Below are positions 42,832 through 51,700 of a DNA stretch of 64,000 nt, one piece after another. This DNA comes from Puniceicoccaceae bacterium. GTDB lineage: Bacteria > Verrucomicrobiota > Verrucomicrobiia > Opitutales > JAFGAQ01. The notes under the pieces are model-generated. The model saw only the letters and a list, made by a program, of their open reading frames with translations, was not told the DNA's origin and did not search any database. The DNA is taken from positions 558,001 through 622,000 of the forward strand of contig JANQOQ010000006.1 in NCBI GenBank assembly GCA_028285755.1, in the 5' to 3' direction. Each line of letters opens with the position of its first letter. Positions within the stretch are counted from its first letter, which is position 1. The position numbers were made by a program, and so were the translations under genes.

Positions 42832-43929
42832 ATGACGTCGATTGAAAAATTTAACTCCCTCCTCTCACTGGCTGCCAAACATAAGGCCAGCGACATCCAT
42901 TTAAAAACACTCAAGCGGCCGATTTTCCGTATCAATGGCAGACTCACCGAAGTGGAAACCAGCCCCTTTACCAGTGAAGATCTGAGTGCTGTCATCGAGA
43001 CGATTGTTCCGCCTCAGTTTAAGCATGCGTGGTCGCGCGATATGCAGGCAGACTTTTCATATCTATTGGAGGGCACGGGGCGCTTCCGGGTAAATGCCTT
43101 CTTTCAACGGGGCAATCCTGGCATCGTAATGCGACACGTGAAGGATGAAATCCCCACGTTTGAGCAAATCAATCATGACGCCGCCAGCTTCACGAACCTG
43201 TGTAATCTTAAAAACGGCATTGTCTTGATCTGCGGGGCTACGGGCTCGGGTAAAAGCACCACTCTTGCAGCTATGCTCAACTATATAAATGCCAACCAGG
43301 ACATGCATATAGTGACTCTGGAGGATCCCATCGAGTTTTCATACACAGATAAAAAATCCATCATCAACCAACGCGAAGTCGGTATCGATACACCATCCTT
43401 TGATTTGGGCATGAAGGCCGCTATGCGGCAGGATCCCGATATCATACTCGTGGGTGAGATGCGGGATGCAGACACTTTCTCAACTGCATTGCGCGCCGCT
43501 GAAACCGGTCACCTCGTATTCGGCACCCTGCACGCCTCCTCAGCGCAACAAGCCGTTCAGCGCCTCTTCGAGTTTTTCCCCTCGGAGGTGCGCGAAATCA
43601 TGCAACCGCAGATAGCCGCAGGCCTCAAGGCCACCGTCACTCAGAAATTATTACCGGCCGTAGATGGCGGGCGCGTGCCGATTGTTGAGATGTTCGTAGT
43701 AGATCCCCTTTCGCGCCAAATCATTGAAGATGGAGAATTTGAGAAGATTAGCCGCGCGATCGAATCCTCTGAGAACTCCCATTGCAAATCTTTTAACAAG
43801 GACCTAGTGTTGCATGTGCAGGATGGCTCCATCACTAAATCAGACGCCATGGCCGTTTCGCCCAATCCCAAACAGCTGGAAATGAACCTTAAGGGCATCT
43901 TCCTGAGCGGCGGCGGGATCGTTGATTAA
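42832..43929 (+). CDS. pilT: Type IV pilus retraction / twitching motility ATPase PilT
   Basis: 365 aa. KASDIHLKTLKRPIFRINGR at the N-terminus, Walker A GATGSGKSTTLAA, Asp box TLEDPIEFSY, Walker B DPDIILVGEMRD, His box HLVFGTLHASSAQQAVQRLF. The hexameric ATPase powers pilus retraction at the inner membrane. No other pil gene is near, which is common for pilT. It could also be a PilU-like paralogue, but the length and GEMRD motif favour PilT. Confidence 0.93.
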   Translation: MTSIEKFNSLLSLAAKHKASDIHLKTLKRPIFRINGRLTEVETSPFTSEDLSAVIETIVPPQFKHAWSRDMQADFSYLLEGTGRFRVNAFFQRGNPGIVMRHVKDEIPTFEQINHDAASFTNLCNLKNGIVLICGATGSGKSTTLAAMLNYINANQDMHIVTLEDPIEFSYTDKKSIINQREVGIDTPSFDLGMKAAMRQDPDIILVGEMRDADTFSTALRAAETGHLVFGTLHASSAQQAVQRLFEFFPSEVREIMQPQIAAGLKATVTQKLLPAVDGGRVPIVEMFVVDPLSRQIIEDGEFEKISRAIESSENSHCKSFNKDLVLHVQDGSITKSDAMAVSPNPKQLEMNLKGIFLSGGGIVD

Positions 43930-43952
43930 CCCGCTTCCTCAATAGAACTTGA

Positions 43953-43979
43953 CAAGCGCGCTTGCGATTTATGCGCTTG
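43953..43979 (+). terminator. Weak stem-loop between pilT and fabD
   Basis: CAAGCGC (43953-43959) / GCGCTTG (43973-43979) around a 13-base loop, followed by CCAGTTTATCAATTGTT. No long T-run, so termination would be inefficient. Confidence 0.35.
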
Positions 43980-44003
43980 CCAGTTTATCAATTGTTATAA
44001 GCT

Positions 44004-44918
44004 ATGAGCATTGGATTGTTTTTTTCCGGGCAAGGGGCACAAACAGTAGGCATGGGCAAATCGCTGTATGAGCACTCTGAAATCGCCCAATCCCTTTACG
44101 ACCAGGCAAACGAAATTTTGGGGTGGGACCTCAAAGAAATCTCATTTGAAGGGCCGGACGAAGCCCTCACTGAGACTAAGGTGTGCCAACCGGCACTCTA
44201 TGTGCATGGCTATGCAGTATTTAGCATTCTTAAGGATCAGGGCAAACTTCCCAATATCGTAGCAGCAACCGGCCTCAGCCTGGGTGAACTCACTGCCCTG
44301 GCATCGGCTGAGGTATTTGATTTTGCAACCGGTTTACAGCTCGTAGCCAAGCGTGGAGAGCTTATGCAACTCGCCTGCGAAAATACAACAGGCTCCATGG
44401 CGAGCCTCATCGGCGGCAGTAAGGAAGCTGCGGAGTTGCTTTGCAAAGAGCATGACCTCGATATGGCCAACCTGAATTGCCCGGGGCAAATCGTTGTATC
44501 CGGCTCTATCGAAGGCGTTGAGAAAGTGGTGGCAGCCGCAAAACCCGCCGGCTTCAAACTCGCCAAGCAGCTCAACGTTGCCGGTGCATACCACAGCCGG
44601 TTAATGCAGTCTGCTGCAGATGAATATGAGCACTTCCTGGAAGATTTTGAATTCAAGCGCCCAAGTTTCGCAGTTTACACAAACACGACCGGCAAATCAA
44701 TCAGTGACCCGGATGCCATCAAGGCCGCACTGGTCAAACAAATCACCTCATCGGTACTTTTTGAAGACTGTATCCGCAATTCCCATGATGAGCAGGGTGT
44801 CACGCAATTTGTCGAATGCGGAGTAGCCAAAGTGATCGCAGGACTTGTCCGCAGGACGAATAAGGAGTGGCCGGTCATCTCTATACAGGAGTTCGAGGAG
44901 ATCCCGGAATCCCTTTAA
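44004..44918 (+). CDS. fabD: Malonyl CoA-acyl carrier protein transacylase
   Basis: 304 aa. FSGQGAQTVGMG near the N-terminus, catalytic Ser in GLSLGELTAL (near residue 92), Arg in KRGELMQLA and His in VAGAYHSRLM (near 200) make the standard FabD active site. Loads malonate on ACP for fatty-acid synthesis. The usual neighbours fabH, fabG and acpP are not here. The stop overlaps the lepA start by one base (TAATG), so the two are coupled. Confidence 0.95.
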   Translation: MSIGLFFSGQGAQTVGMGKSLYEHSEIAQSLYDQANEILGWDLKEISFEGPDEALTETKVCQPALYVHGYAVFSILKDQGKLPNIVAATGLSLGELTALASAEVFDFATGLQLVAKRGELMQLACENTTGSMASLIGGSKEAAELLCKEHDLDMANLNCPGQIVVSGSIEGVEKVVAAAKPAGFKLAKQLNVAGAYHSRLMQSAADEYEHFLEDFEFKRPSFAVYTNTTGKSISDPDAIKAALVKQITSSVLFEDCIRNSHDEQGVTQFVECGVAKVIAGLVRRTNKEWPVISIQEFEEIPESL

Positions 44919-46723
44919 TGGAATCGACCGCACACATCCGCAATTTTTCGATCATTGCACACGTAGATCACGGAAAAACCACGCTCTCCGATCGCCTGCT
45001 TGAGCATACCCAGACGGTTACGCAGCGCGCGATGCAGGATCAGCTGCTGGATTCCATGGATCTTGAGCGTGAGCGCGGGATAACCATCAAAAGCCACCCG
45101 GTGACCATGATTCACCGCGATAATGGTAGCGAGTATCTCTTTAATCTCATCGATACCCCAGGCCACGTAGATTTCTCCTACGAAGTCTCACGCAGCCTTT
45201 CTGCCTGTGAAGGCGCATTATTGTTAATCGATGCGGCCCAGGGCATCGAGGCACAGACCGTAGCCAACGCACACCTTGCAGTATCGCAGGAGCTGGAGAT
45301 CATCCCCGTAATTAATAAGATCGATCTGCCCAGTGCCGATGTCGATGGAGTCTTACAGCAGCTTGAAGATATTCTTGCAATCCCGCGAGAGGACGCAGTG
45401 CTAGCAAGTGCTAAGAATGGTATAGGTATTGATGAGATCATGGAATCCGTCGTCAAGCGCATCCCCCAACCCCGTTGGGTGGAATACGACGGCATCCGTA
45501 TCCTGATTTTTGATTCCGTTTATGATCCTTATAAAGGTGTGATCTGCTATGTGCGTGTATTTTCCGGCAGTGTAAAATCGGGCGACAGTGCAACACTCAT
45601 GAGTGACGGCACGAAGATCCAGATCAAGGAAGTCGGCCGTTTCACACCCAAGATGACACAGCGGGATACCCTCTCAGAGGGTCAGGTCGGCTATATTGTA
45701 ACGAATATTAAGAGCGTCTCGGATGTAAAAATCGGCGATACCATCACCGGTACTCAAAAGCCTGCCAAGGAAATGCTGCCCGGATTCAAGGAAGTCCGCC
45801 CCATGGTCTTTAGTGGCATTTATCCCCTCGATACTTCCGATTACCAGAAGCTCACCGCTTCCATGGGTAAATTGCGACTCAACGACGCTGCCCTCTCCTA
45901 TCAGACAGAAAGCTCCGCCGCACTCGGTTTCGGCTTTCGCTGCGGGTTCCTGGGGTTGTTGCATATGGAAATTGTTCAGGAGCGCCTACGTCGGGAATAC
46001 GATCTCGATATTATTTCCACTTACCCAAGTGTCGTTTATCGGGTGACCAATACCCAGGGCGATGTGCTTCATATCGATAATCCCCTTAACTTCCCCGATC
46101 CCTCTGAAATCGAAAAAATCGAAGAGCCGATCATCAAAGCCAATATCCACACGCCCAACGATTCGATCGGTGACCTGCTGGCTCTGATCGCGGAAAAACG
46201 GGGCTATTGCGACCATACCGAGACGCTCGACAGCACGCGCATCATGATCGTCTGCGTGTTGCCGCTCAATGAGATCCTCATCGATTTTAACGACCGCCTC
46301 AAGAGCATCACTCACGGGTATGGCAGTATGGACTACGAGATGAACGGCTACCAGGTCAGTAAGCTCGTGCGTATGGATCTCCTCGTAAATGCCGAGGTTG
46401 TCGACGCATTTTCACTCATTGTGCACCAGGATAAGGCAGAATCCCGAGGGCGTGCACTCTGCGAAAAGCTCAAGGAAATCCTGCCACGCCAACTCTTTAA
46501 AATCGCCATCCAGGCCGCCATTGGCAGCCGCATTGTGGCGCGCGAAACCATTAGCGCACTGCGTAAAGATGTAACCGCCAAATGTTACGGCGGCGATATC
46601 ACCCGTAAGCGCAAGCTCCTTGAAAAACAAAAAGAGGGCAAAAAACGAATGAAACAGGTAGGTAGCGTGTCTATTCCTCAGGAAGCTTTTATTGACGTGC
46701 TCAAAAATAACAGCAGCAATTAA
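44918..46723 (+). CDS. lepA: Elongation factor 4 (LepA)
   Basis: 601 aa from the ATG at 44918, overlapping the fabD stop; the frame also runs upstream but without family match. G1 [16 protein letters not shown]3 DTPGHVDF and G4 NKIDLP of a translational GTPase, and the LepA-specific C-terminal domain (GSRIVARETISALRKDVTAK, then CYGGDITRKRKLLEKQKEGK). It assists ribosome function under stress. Followed 21 bases later by lepB, the conserved lepA-lepB pair. Confidence 0.97.
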   Translation: MESTAHIRNFSIIAHVDHGKTTLSDRLLEHTQTVTQRAMQDQLLDSMDLERERGITIKSHPVTMIHRDNGSEYLFNLIDTPGHVDFSYEVSRSLSACEGALLLIDAAQGIEAQTVANAHLAVSQELEIIPVINKIDLPSADVDGVLQQLEDILAIPREDAVLASAKNGIGIDEIMESVVKRIPQPRWVEYDGIRILIFDSVYDPYKGVICYVRVFSGSVKSGDSATLMSDGTKIQIKEVGRFTPKMTQRDTLSEGQVGYIVTNIKSVSDVKIGDTITGTQKPAKEMLPGFKEVRPMVFSGIYPLDTSDYQKLTASMGKLRLNDAALSYQTESSAALGFGFRCGFLGLLHMEIVQERLRREYDLDIISTYPSVVYRVTNTQGDVLHIDNPLNFPDPSEIEKIEEPIIKANIHTPNDSIGDLLALIAEKRGYCDHTETLDSTRIMIVCVLPLNEILIDFNDRLKSITHGYGSMDYEMNGYQVSKLVRMDLLVNAEVVDAFSLIVHQDKAESRGRALCEKLKEILPRQLFKIAIQAAIGSRIVARETISALRKDVTAKCYGGDITRKRKLLEKQKEGKKRMKQVGSVSIPQEAFIDVLKNNSSN

Positions 46724-46744
46724 CCCCCTTATCTATTTAGCCGA

Positions 46745-47977
46745 ATGCCCACTACGAATATCAGCAAACTCCGCAAGCAAGCCGTGGATCTCATTCGCAC
46801 GGGCGAAAAAGTTTACCACTATCGCAAGGACATCCTCGAACCGGAAGACCTCGAAGTCCTGAAAACGAACACGCGCGAGCTGGAAACCCTCTACAAGGAC
46901 AAAGATGCAGACCCTGCAACCGTTGTCAGCCGCATCGAGGCTCAGGATGCTATCCTTAAGAAAACGGGCGGTACGTTCTACCCCAATCGCTTCATCAGCG
47001 AAAACGTAGAGACAATCATGGTCGTAGCGATTGTGATCATTGCCTTTCGGATCTTTTTCTTTCAACCCTTTGTCATCCCCACCAGCTCCATGTATCCCAC
47101 TTACTACGGGATGACGCCCAAAGCCTACACCGAGGGTGAAAGTAGCCCCAATCCGCTGTCCAGGCTTTTTGCAAAAGTCTTTCGGGGGGCAAGCCATTAT
47201 TCGGTGCTGGCGGAAAACAATGGTGAAATTTCCATCCCATTAAGCAACACCGGACGCCTGATCAGACGTCAGGTCCCCGCACGTAAATGGTTTGGCCTGT
47301 TGCCAACCGTTAATAATGAGTATCTTTTCTATGTCGGCAATACGCCACACACTCTACGGGTTCCCGCAGAATTCGATCTCAGCGAAACCATCGTCAAAGT
47401 ATTCTTCGCAGGGAATGAAAATGCCCGGAGAACAGCCAATATTGGTAATCAGCGGGTTGTGCAAACCGGTGTGCGCATTCGCCAGGATGAGCCGATACTC
47501 CAGTTTGATATCCTTATGGGTGATGCCCTGTTTGTAAACCGCATGTGGTATCATTTCTTCAAACCTAAATCGGGTGACCCCTTTGTTTTCCGCACCGAAA
47601 CCTTCGCCGAAAGAGACGGATACCCCTTCAACGTCGGTGAGGATAAGTTCTACATCAAACGACTGGTAGGCGAGCCGGGCCAAACCCTCCAGATTGAGGG
47701 TACTACCCTGCTACAGGACGGTCAGCCTGCAACCGGTGCAGCGGCATTTGATCGCAACGCAACTATGGTAGACGACTATCCGGGCTACCAGCAGCAGTAT
47801 TTACTCGGCGACGGAGAATCCTACACCATACCTGAAGGTCACTATTTTGCCATGGGCGATAACTCGGCAAATAGTCAGGATAGCCGCTATTTTGGCCCGG
47901 TTCCGGAAAAAACCATCATTGGAAGCGCATTTTTCATCTATTATCCGTTTACAAAACGCTGGGGACCTGCAGAATAA
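46745..47977 (+). CDS. lepB: Signal peptidase I, enlarged form
   Basis: 410 aa. One membrane helix at about 89-107 preceded by an 88-residue charged, coiled-coil-like cytoplasmic region. Catalytic Ser115 in PTSSMYPT and Lys305 in FYIKRLVGEPG, with GDALFVNRM (259-267) and GDNSANSQDSRYFGPVP (371-387) as the remaining signature boxes. Ser and Lys are 190 residues apart against about 55 in E. coli, so about 130 residues (roughly 122-255) are inserted. It removes signal peptides at the outer face of the inner membrane. Confidence 0.92.
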   Translation: MPTTNISKLRKQAVDLIRTGEKVYHYRKDILEPEDLEVLKTNTRELETLYKDKDADPATVVSRIEAQDAILKKTGGTFYPNRFISENVETIMVVAIVIIAFRIFFFQPFVIPTSSMYPTYYGMTPKAYTEGESSPNPLSRLFAKVFRGASHYSVLAENNGEISIPLSNTGRLIRRQVPARKWFGLLPTVNNEYLFYVGNTPHTLRVPAEFDLSETIVKVFFAGNENARRTANIGNQRVVQTGVRIRQDEPILQFDILMGDALFVNRMWYHFFKPKSGDPFVFRTETFAERDGYPFNVGEDKFYIKRLVGEPGQTLQIEGTTLLQDGQPATGAAAFDRNATMVDDYPGYQQQYLLGDGESYTIPEGHYFAMGDNSANSQDSRYFGPVPEKTIIGSAFFIYYPFTKRWGPAE

Positions 47978-47986
47978 TAGGGAACT

Positions 47987-48217
47987 GTGGAAAGAAAAAA
48001 ACAGATGTCAGCCGCCATGCTCTGGGCGTTCTCAGGCTTGTTCCTCATTATGGGAATCCGCTCTGCGAGCCTGTTCTTTTTGATCATTTCTTTTATACTG
48101 GGTGCAGTCGGCTATGAGCGCTTCCGCAAAAATTACATCCAAAAGAAAAAGATACTTCGACGGGAAACACGTCGCTCCGAAGCGATTGATGTCGATACCG
48201 AGGAACTGAAGGAGTAA
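47987..48217 (+). CDS. Small two-helix membrane protein
   Basis: 76 aa from GTG 47987 (an ATG at 48005, six codons later, is equally possible). One or two hydrophobic helices (MLWAFSGLFLIMGIRS and LFFLIISFILGAVGY) are followed by a highly basic and then acidic cytoplasmic tail (RKNYIQKKKILRRETRRSEA). It sits between lepB and hflX with gaps of 9 and 6 bases, so is surely translated in the operon. No family recognised. Confidence 0.65.
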   Translation: MERKKQMSAAMLWAFSGLFLIMGIRSASLFFLIISFILGAVGYERFRKNYIQKKKILRRETRRSEAIDVDTEELKE

Positions 48218-48223
48218 ACATCC

Positions 48224-49552
48224 ATGTTTGATGTGCGCGAAGATCCCGCAATGGTGCAGCGGGCACTCCTGGTGGGAGTGGAATACGGTAAGGTCATTTC
48301 CGACGAAACCATTTCACTCGTCGAAGAGCTGGAAGAGCTCGTTAACAATATCGGCGTTGAGGTCATCGAGAAAACCGTTATCCGCGTACGCAAGAGCAAT
48401 CCCAAATACCTGATCGGGGCAGGTCAGGCAGAGGAGGTTATGCAACTGGCGAGGGCTCATCGCTGTGATGTGATCGTGTTTGACGATGAGCTGAGCCCGG
48501 CCCAGCAACGCAACTGGGAGCGCGACATCCGAAAGACCCTTGTGATCGATCGTCAGGAGATCATTATCGATATCTTTGCACAACGCGCTCAGACCAAGGA
48601 GGCCAAGCTCCAGGTAGACCTCGCACGCATGGAATACTCGCTGCCGCGCCTGAGAAGAGCATGGACACACCTCGGCCGACAACGCGGCGGGGGCGGTGTC
48701 ACCCAACGGGGTGAAGGGGAAACCCAGCTCGAAATCGACCAGCGCCTCGTACGCAATCGCATCGCAAAGCTTAAACGTGAGCTGGAAGTTGTCATCAAGC
48801 AACGCAAGGTGCAACGCCACAAACGCACCCGCATCCCTTTGCCGACCGCAGCCCTTATTGGCTACACCAATGCCGGAAAATCATCACTGCTCAACCACCT
48901 GACCGATTCACACGTAATCGAAGAGGATAAGGTATTCGCCACGCTCGACCCGACCTCACGACGCCTTGAGCTGCCCAATGGGCAGGTTATGATTCTGACG
49001 GATACCGTAGGATTTGTGCGCAAGCTCCCTCACCGCCTGGTGGATGCCTTTAAGGCGACGCTCGAAGAAGCAGTTGTATCTGATTTGCTGATCCACGTGG
49101 TCGATATTTCGCAGCATGATCTGGAGCCTTACATCGAAACCACATTAAGCGTAATCGAAGAACTCCAGGCTACGGATGTTAAACGTCTACTGGTATTTAA
49201 TAAAGTCGACCTGGTGGATACTGAAAGTGACCGCATTCGCGCCATCAGGCAAAACTACCCGGAAGCGCTCTTTACCAGCACACAAACCGGTGAGGGATTA
49301 TTCGAGCTCCAGCAAGTACTCGAAGAAATAGTCTCGGCGCAATCTTCCCCCCGCGAGTTACTACTCCCGCACAACCGCTACGACATATTGAATCAATTGC
49401 ACAAAGTGGGTGCAGTCACCCGGGAGCAGGCCATCGCAGAAGGTATTTACGTAAGTGGCAACATCCCCGCGCGTTTGATGGATCAAGTAAGCCCGTTTGA
49501 GCTCAATGGCAAAACGAAGGCGATCCGCAACCAGCTCAACGAATTCGTATGA
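48224..49552 (+). CDS. hflX: GTPase HflX (ribosome-associated)
   Basis: 442 aa, with AAGGAG at 48209-48214 as ribosome site. N-terminal HflX domain (RALLVGVEYGK, KYLIGAGQAEEVMQLA, VFDDELSPAQQRNWE), a glycine-rich linker (HLGRQRGGGGVTQRGEGETQ), then the G domain with G1 GYTNAGKSSLLN, G3 DTVGFVRKLP and G4 NKVDLV. It splits or rescues stalled ribosomes. Ends by an ATGA overlap with the menA-like gene. Confidence 0.96.
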   Translation: MFDVREDPAMVQRALLVGVEYGKVISDETISLVEELEELVNNIGVEVIEKTVIRVRKSNPKYLIGAGQAEEVMQLARAHRCDVIVFDDELSPAQQRNWERDIRKTLVIDRQEIIIDIFAQRAQTKEAKLQVDLARMEYSLPRLRRAWTHLGRQRGGGGVTQRGEGETQLEIDQRLVRNRIAKLKRELEVVIKQRKVQRHKRTRIPLPTAALIGYTNAGKSSLLNHLTDSHVIEEDKVFATLDPTSRRLELPNGQVMILTDTVGFVRKLPHRLVDAFKATLEEAVVSDLLIHVVDISQHDLEPYIETTLSVIEELQATDVKRLLVFNKVDLVDTESDRIRAIRQNYPEALFTSTQTGEGLFELQQVLEEIVSAQSSPRELLLPHNRYDILNQLHKVGAVTREQAIAEGIYVSGNIPARLMDQVSPFELNGKTKAIRNQLNEFV

Positions 49553-50424
49553 GCTTGAAGCCCTGGATACTCGCTGCAAGGCCGAAAACACTGCCCGCAG
49601 CCGCGTCCCCGGTATTGGTAGGATGCGCACTCGCATATCACAAAGGGTTATTTTCCATAGTCCCGGCCTTACTGTGCCTGGGCTTCGCACTGCTCATCCA
49701 AATCGCAACCAACTACGCCAACGATTATTTCGACTTTAAGAAGGGGGCAGATAACTCGGAGCGTAAGGGCCCGGCCCGTGCGGTCGCCAGCGGCCTGGTG
49801 AGCCCGCGCAATATGCTGATTGCGACCGTCCTCGTGCTGATCCTCGCCTTTTTAGTCGGTATCAATCTGGTAACCTACGGAGGTCTCAGCCTCTTGATCG
49901 TCGGATTGCTCTCACTGGCCTTCGCGGTACTCTATACCGGAGGTCCCTACCCGCTCGCCTATTTAGGGCTCGGCGATGTGTTTGTGCTTATATTCTTTGG
50001 TTGGGTCGCCGTGATGTTTACATACATGGTTCAGGCAGGGGTCCACTCATTTGATGCCTTTCTACTCGGTACGACGGTGGGACTGCTGAGCGTCAATCTA
50101 CTTGTCATTAACAATTACCGGGACTATGACAGCGACCGCAAAGCGCGAAAATGGACAACCATCGCCCGGTTTGGCCTGACTTACGGCCGCTGGCAGTACC
50201 GCATAGCAGCCATCACCGCAACCCTCGCTACCGCAATCGTCGCTTACCGATTGGAATCCATCGCTCTCTTTATCTGCAGCCTGATATCCCTGATCGCTCT
50301 TAAGATTGCTCAAAGCCTAAAAACCACCGAAAATGTTGACGAATTTAACCGGGCACTAAAGCGTACAGTGGGTGTATTATTGGCTCAATCAATCAGTATT
50401 TCGGTCGTTTTAATAATCCTGTAA
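49549..50424 (+). CDS. menA: 1,4-dihydroxy-2-naphthoate polyprenyltransferase (MenA-like, UbiA superfamily)
   Basis: 291 aa, eight to nine hydrophobic helices. First Asp-rich motif NYANDYFDFKKGAD (near residue 58) and second NNYRDYDSDRKA (near 187), with GPARAVASGLVSP between, are typical of MenA. It adds an isoprenoid chain to 1,4-dihydroxy-2-naphthoate in menaquinone synthesis, in the inner membrane. No other men gene is near. A different UbiA prenyltransferase is less likely given the GPARAVASG segment. Confidence 0.87.
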   Translation: MSLKPWILAARPKTLPAAASPVLVGCALAYHKGLFSIVPALLCLGFALLIQIATNYANDYFDFKKGADNSERKGPARAVASGLVSPRNMLIATVLVLILAFLVGINLVTYGGLSLLIVGLLSLAFAVLYTGGPYPLAYLGLGDVFVLIFFGWVAVMFTYMVQAGVHSFDAFLLGTTVGLLSVNLLVINNYRDYDSDRKARKWTTIARFGLTYGRWQYRIAAITATLATAIVAYRLESIALFICSLISLIALKIAQSLKTTENVDEFNRALKRTVGVLLAQSISISVVLIIL

Positions 50425-50494
50425 AAATAGCAAGAGGCACGAAGTGCGTTTCAAATCGGCAAGCATTCTGCTATGTATACGCTAAATACAGATT

Positions 50495-51196
50495 ATGGAC
50501 ACTTTTTGCAGGCTGACAGTATGGATACGTCAATCCGCTCATCTAGGATTGATCGCTGCCCTAAGCGGAATCTTCGCGGGCTGCTCCACAACCGTTGATT
50601 TTGTGAAAACAGCAGTACTCCCGGAACCCCCTACCCCCGCAACTCAACCCACGAATTTTTACATCGAACCCTCCGAAGTAGACACCATCCGCCGCATTGC
50701 CCTGATGCCCGTCTATTCACCCAATACCAACCATCAAACCCAGGCGGTGCTGGATCAGGCTTTCTTAAACAAACTTTCGGAAACTCAGCTTTTTGAGGTA
50801 GTGATGATCACGCGTGAAGACCTCGCAAGGCGCTTCAGTGCTCGTGCCTTTAACTCTGCTTCGCCTATCCCGGACACTCTTTTTAACTACGTCGAAGAGG
50901 CAACCTATGCCGACGCGGTTGTATTTTTTGACGTTACCAGCTATAGCCCCTATAAACCGGTAAAGCTGGGTATTCGCTCCAAAATGATGCGCATGGAAGA
51001 TCGCAAAATCATCTGGGCAATCGATCAGAGTTTTGACACGGGAGACCAGCGCGTGGCAGAGGAAGCAATTGATTATCAATCCGATATTCGGGCCAACCCG
51101 ACACCCACCCGTCAACCCGATAGAATACTCATTAGCCCCTCGGTTTTTATCTATTTTGCAGCCGAAAGAAGTGTACAAACTTTAAAAACCGGCTAA
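50495..51196 (+). CDS. Lipoprotein of a CsgG/LpoB-like fold
   Basis: 233 aa. Signal sequence with lipobox ending FAGC, lipidated Cys30, preceded by the hydrophobic run LGLIAALSGIFAG. After a Pro/Thr-rich spacer the core starts IRRIALMPVYSPNTNHQTQA, LSETQLFEVVMITREDL and ADAVVFFDVTSYSPYKPVKL, the alternating pattern seen in CsgG/LpoB/TolB-N-like lipoproteins. That group includes flagellar assembly and envelope factors. It lies upstream of the FlgM-like gene, so a flagellar link is possible but unproved. Confidence 0.65.
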   Translation: MDTFCRLTVWIRQSAHLGLIAALSGIFAGCSTTVDFVKTAVLPEPPTPATQPTNFYIEPSEVDTIRRIALMPVYSPNTNHQTQAVLDQAFLNKLSETQLFEVVMITREDLARRFSARAFNSASPIPDTLFNYVEEATYADAVVFFDVTSYSPYKPVKLGIRSKMMRMEDRKIIWAIDQSFDTGDQRVAEEAIDYQSDIRANPTPTRQPDRILISPSVFIYFAAERSVQTLKTG

Positions 51197-51231
51197 AATT
51201 TTAAATTTTCAAAAAAATGTTAAAAAAGTAC

Positions 51232-51259
51232 TTAAGTTCCCCCAAGCATCGACCGATAA
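51232..51259 (+). promoter_or_regulatory. Sigma-28 (FliA)-type promoter of the FlgM-like gene
   Basis: TTAAGTTC (51232-51239) followed by ACCGATAA (51252-51259). The -10 matches 7 of 8 bases of the FliA consensus GCCGATAA, and the -35 resembles TAAAGTTT. Measured from TAAG at 51233 the gap is 15 bases, the usual value. It lies 60 bases before the flgM-like ATG. Confidence 0.6.
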
Positions 51260-51318
51260 CAAGGCATACACTGATTTTACCTGCCACATATAATTAGCCA
51301 AATTACTCTTTTTTGATT

Positions 51319-51600
51319 ATGAACATAGATGGAATTGATCCTTCACAAATAACCGGCCTTCAATCGCCTATAAGCGATGCGAAGTCCACACCACCGATTA
51401 AGCCTCAAACCGAGGATTCTGCAAAGGTCGAGACAGAAACGCTCGAGAAACTCGTACAGAATGTAAAGGATTTACCCGAAAACCGTCCCGATGTTGTCGC
51501 CCGTGGAAAGGAACTCCTAAACGATCCCAATTACCCATCGGCAAACGTTGAAGATCAAGTAGCCAAGATTCTGCTGGGTCTGGAAGAAGAAGCTTTCTAA
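51319..51600 (+). CDS. flgM: FlgM-like anti-sigma-28 factor
   Basis: 93 aa from the ATG at 51319; a TTG two codons earlier is possible. N-terminus is low in structure (NIDGIDPSQITGLQSPISD), as in FlgM. The C-terminal half has KLVQNVKDLPENRPDVVARG and LLNDPNYPSANVEDQVAKIL, the two short helices flanking a -x-NYPS- turn that bind sigma-28 in FlgM. It would hold FliA inactive until the flagellar hook is complete. The sigma-28-type promoter just upstream supports this call. No flagellar genes are otherwise visible. Confidence 0.68.
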   Translation: MNIDGIDPSQITGLQSPISDAKSTPPIKPQTEDSAKVETETLEKLVQNVKDLPENRPDVVARGKELLNDPNYPSANVEDQVAKILLGLEEEAF

Positions 51601-51627
51601 GAATACTTTTAAATTAATCTTTCAGGG

Positions 51628-51664
51628 AAACCGGGTTTGCAAACGCACACCCGGTTTTCTTTTT
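51628..51664 (+). terminator. Rho-independent terminator after the FlgM-like gene
   Basis: Perfect 9-bp stem AAACCGGGT (51628-51636) / ACCCGGTTT (51649-51657), 12-base loop, then TCTTTTTTTT. It should insulate pseC from the sigma-28 promoter unless read through. Confidence 0.87.
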
Positions 51665-51700
51665 ATAGACGCGTCGCATTTGATAGTATTATAAAAAACC

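Noticed and set aside
43949-43954. TTGACA, a perfect -35 box before fabD
   Set aside because: No acceptable -10 hexamer lies 15-19 bases downstream; TATAAG at 43996 is too far and too close to the ATG.
44867-44917. A longer LepA with 17 extra N-terminal residues
   Set aside because: The extension lies inside fabD and has no family resemblance; the ATG at 44918 directly precedes the conserved AHVDHGKTT region.
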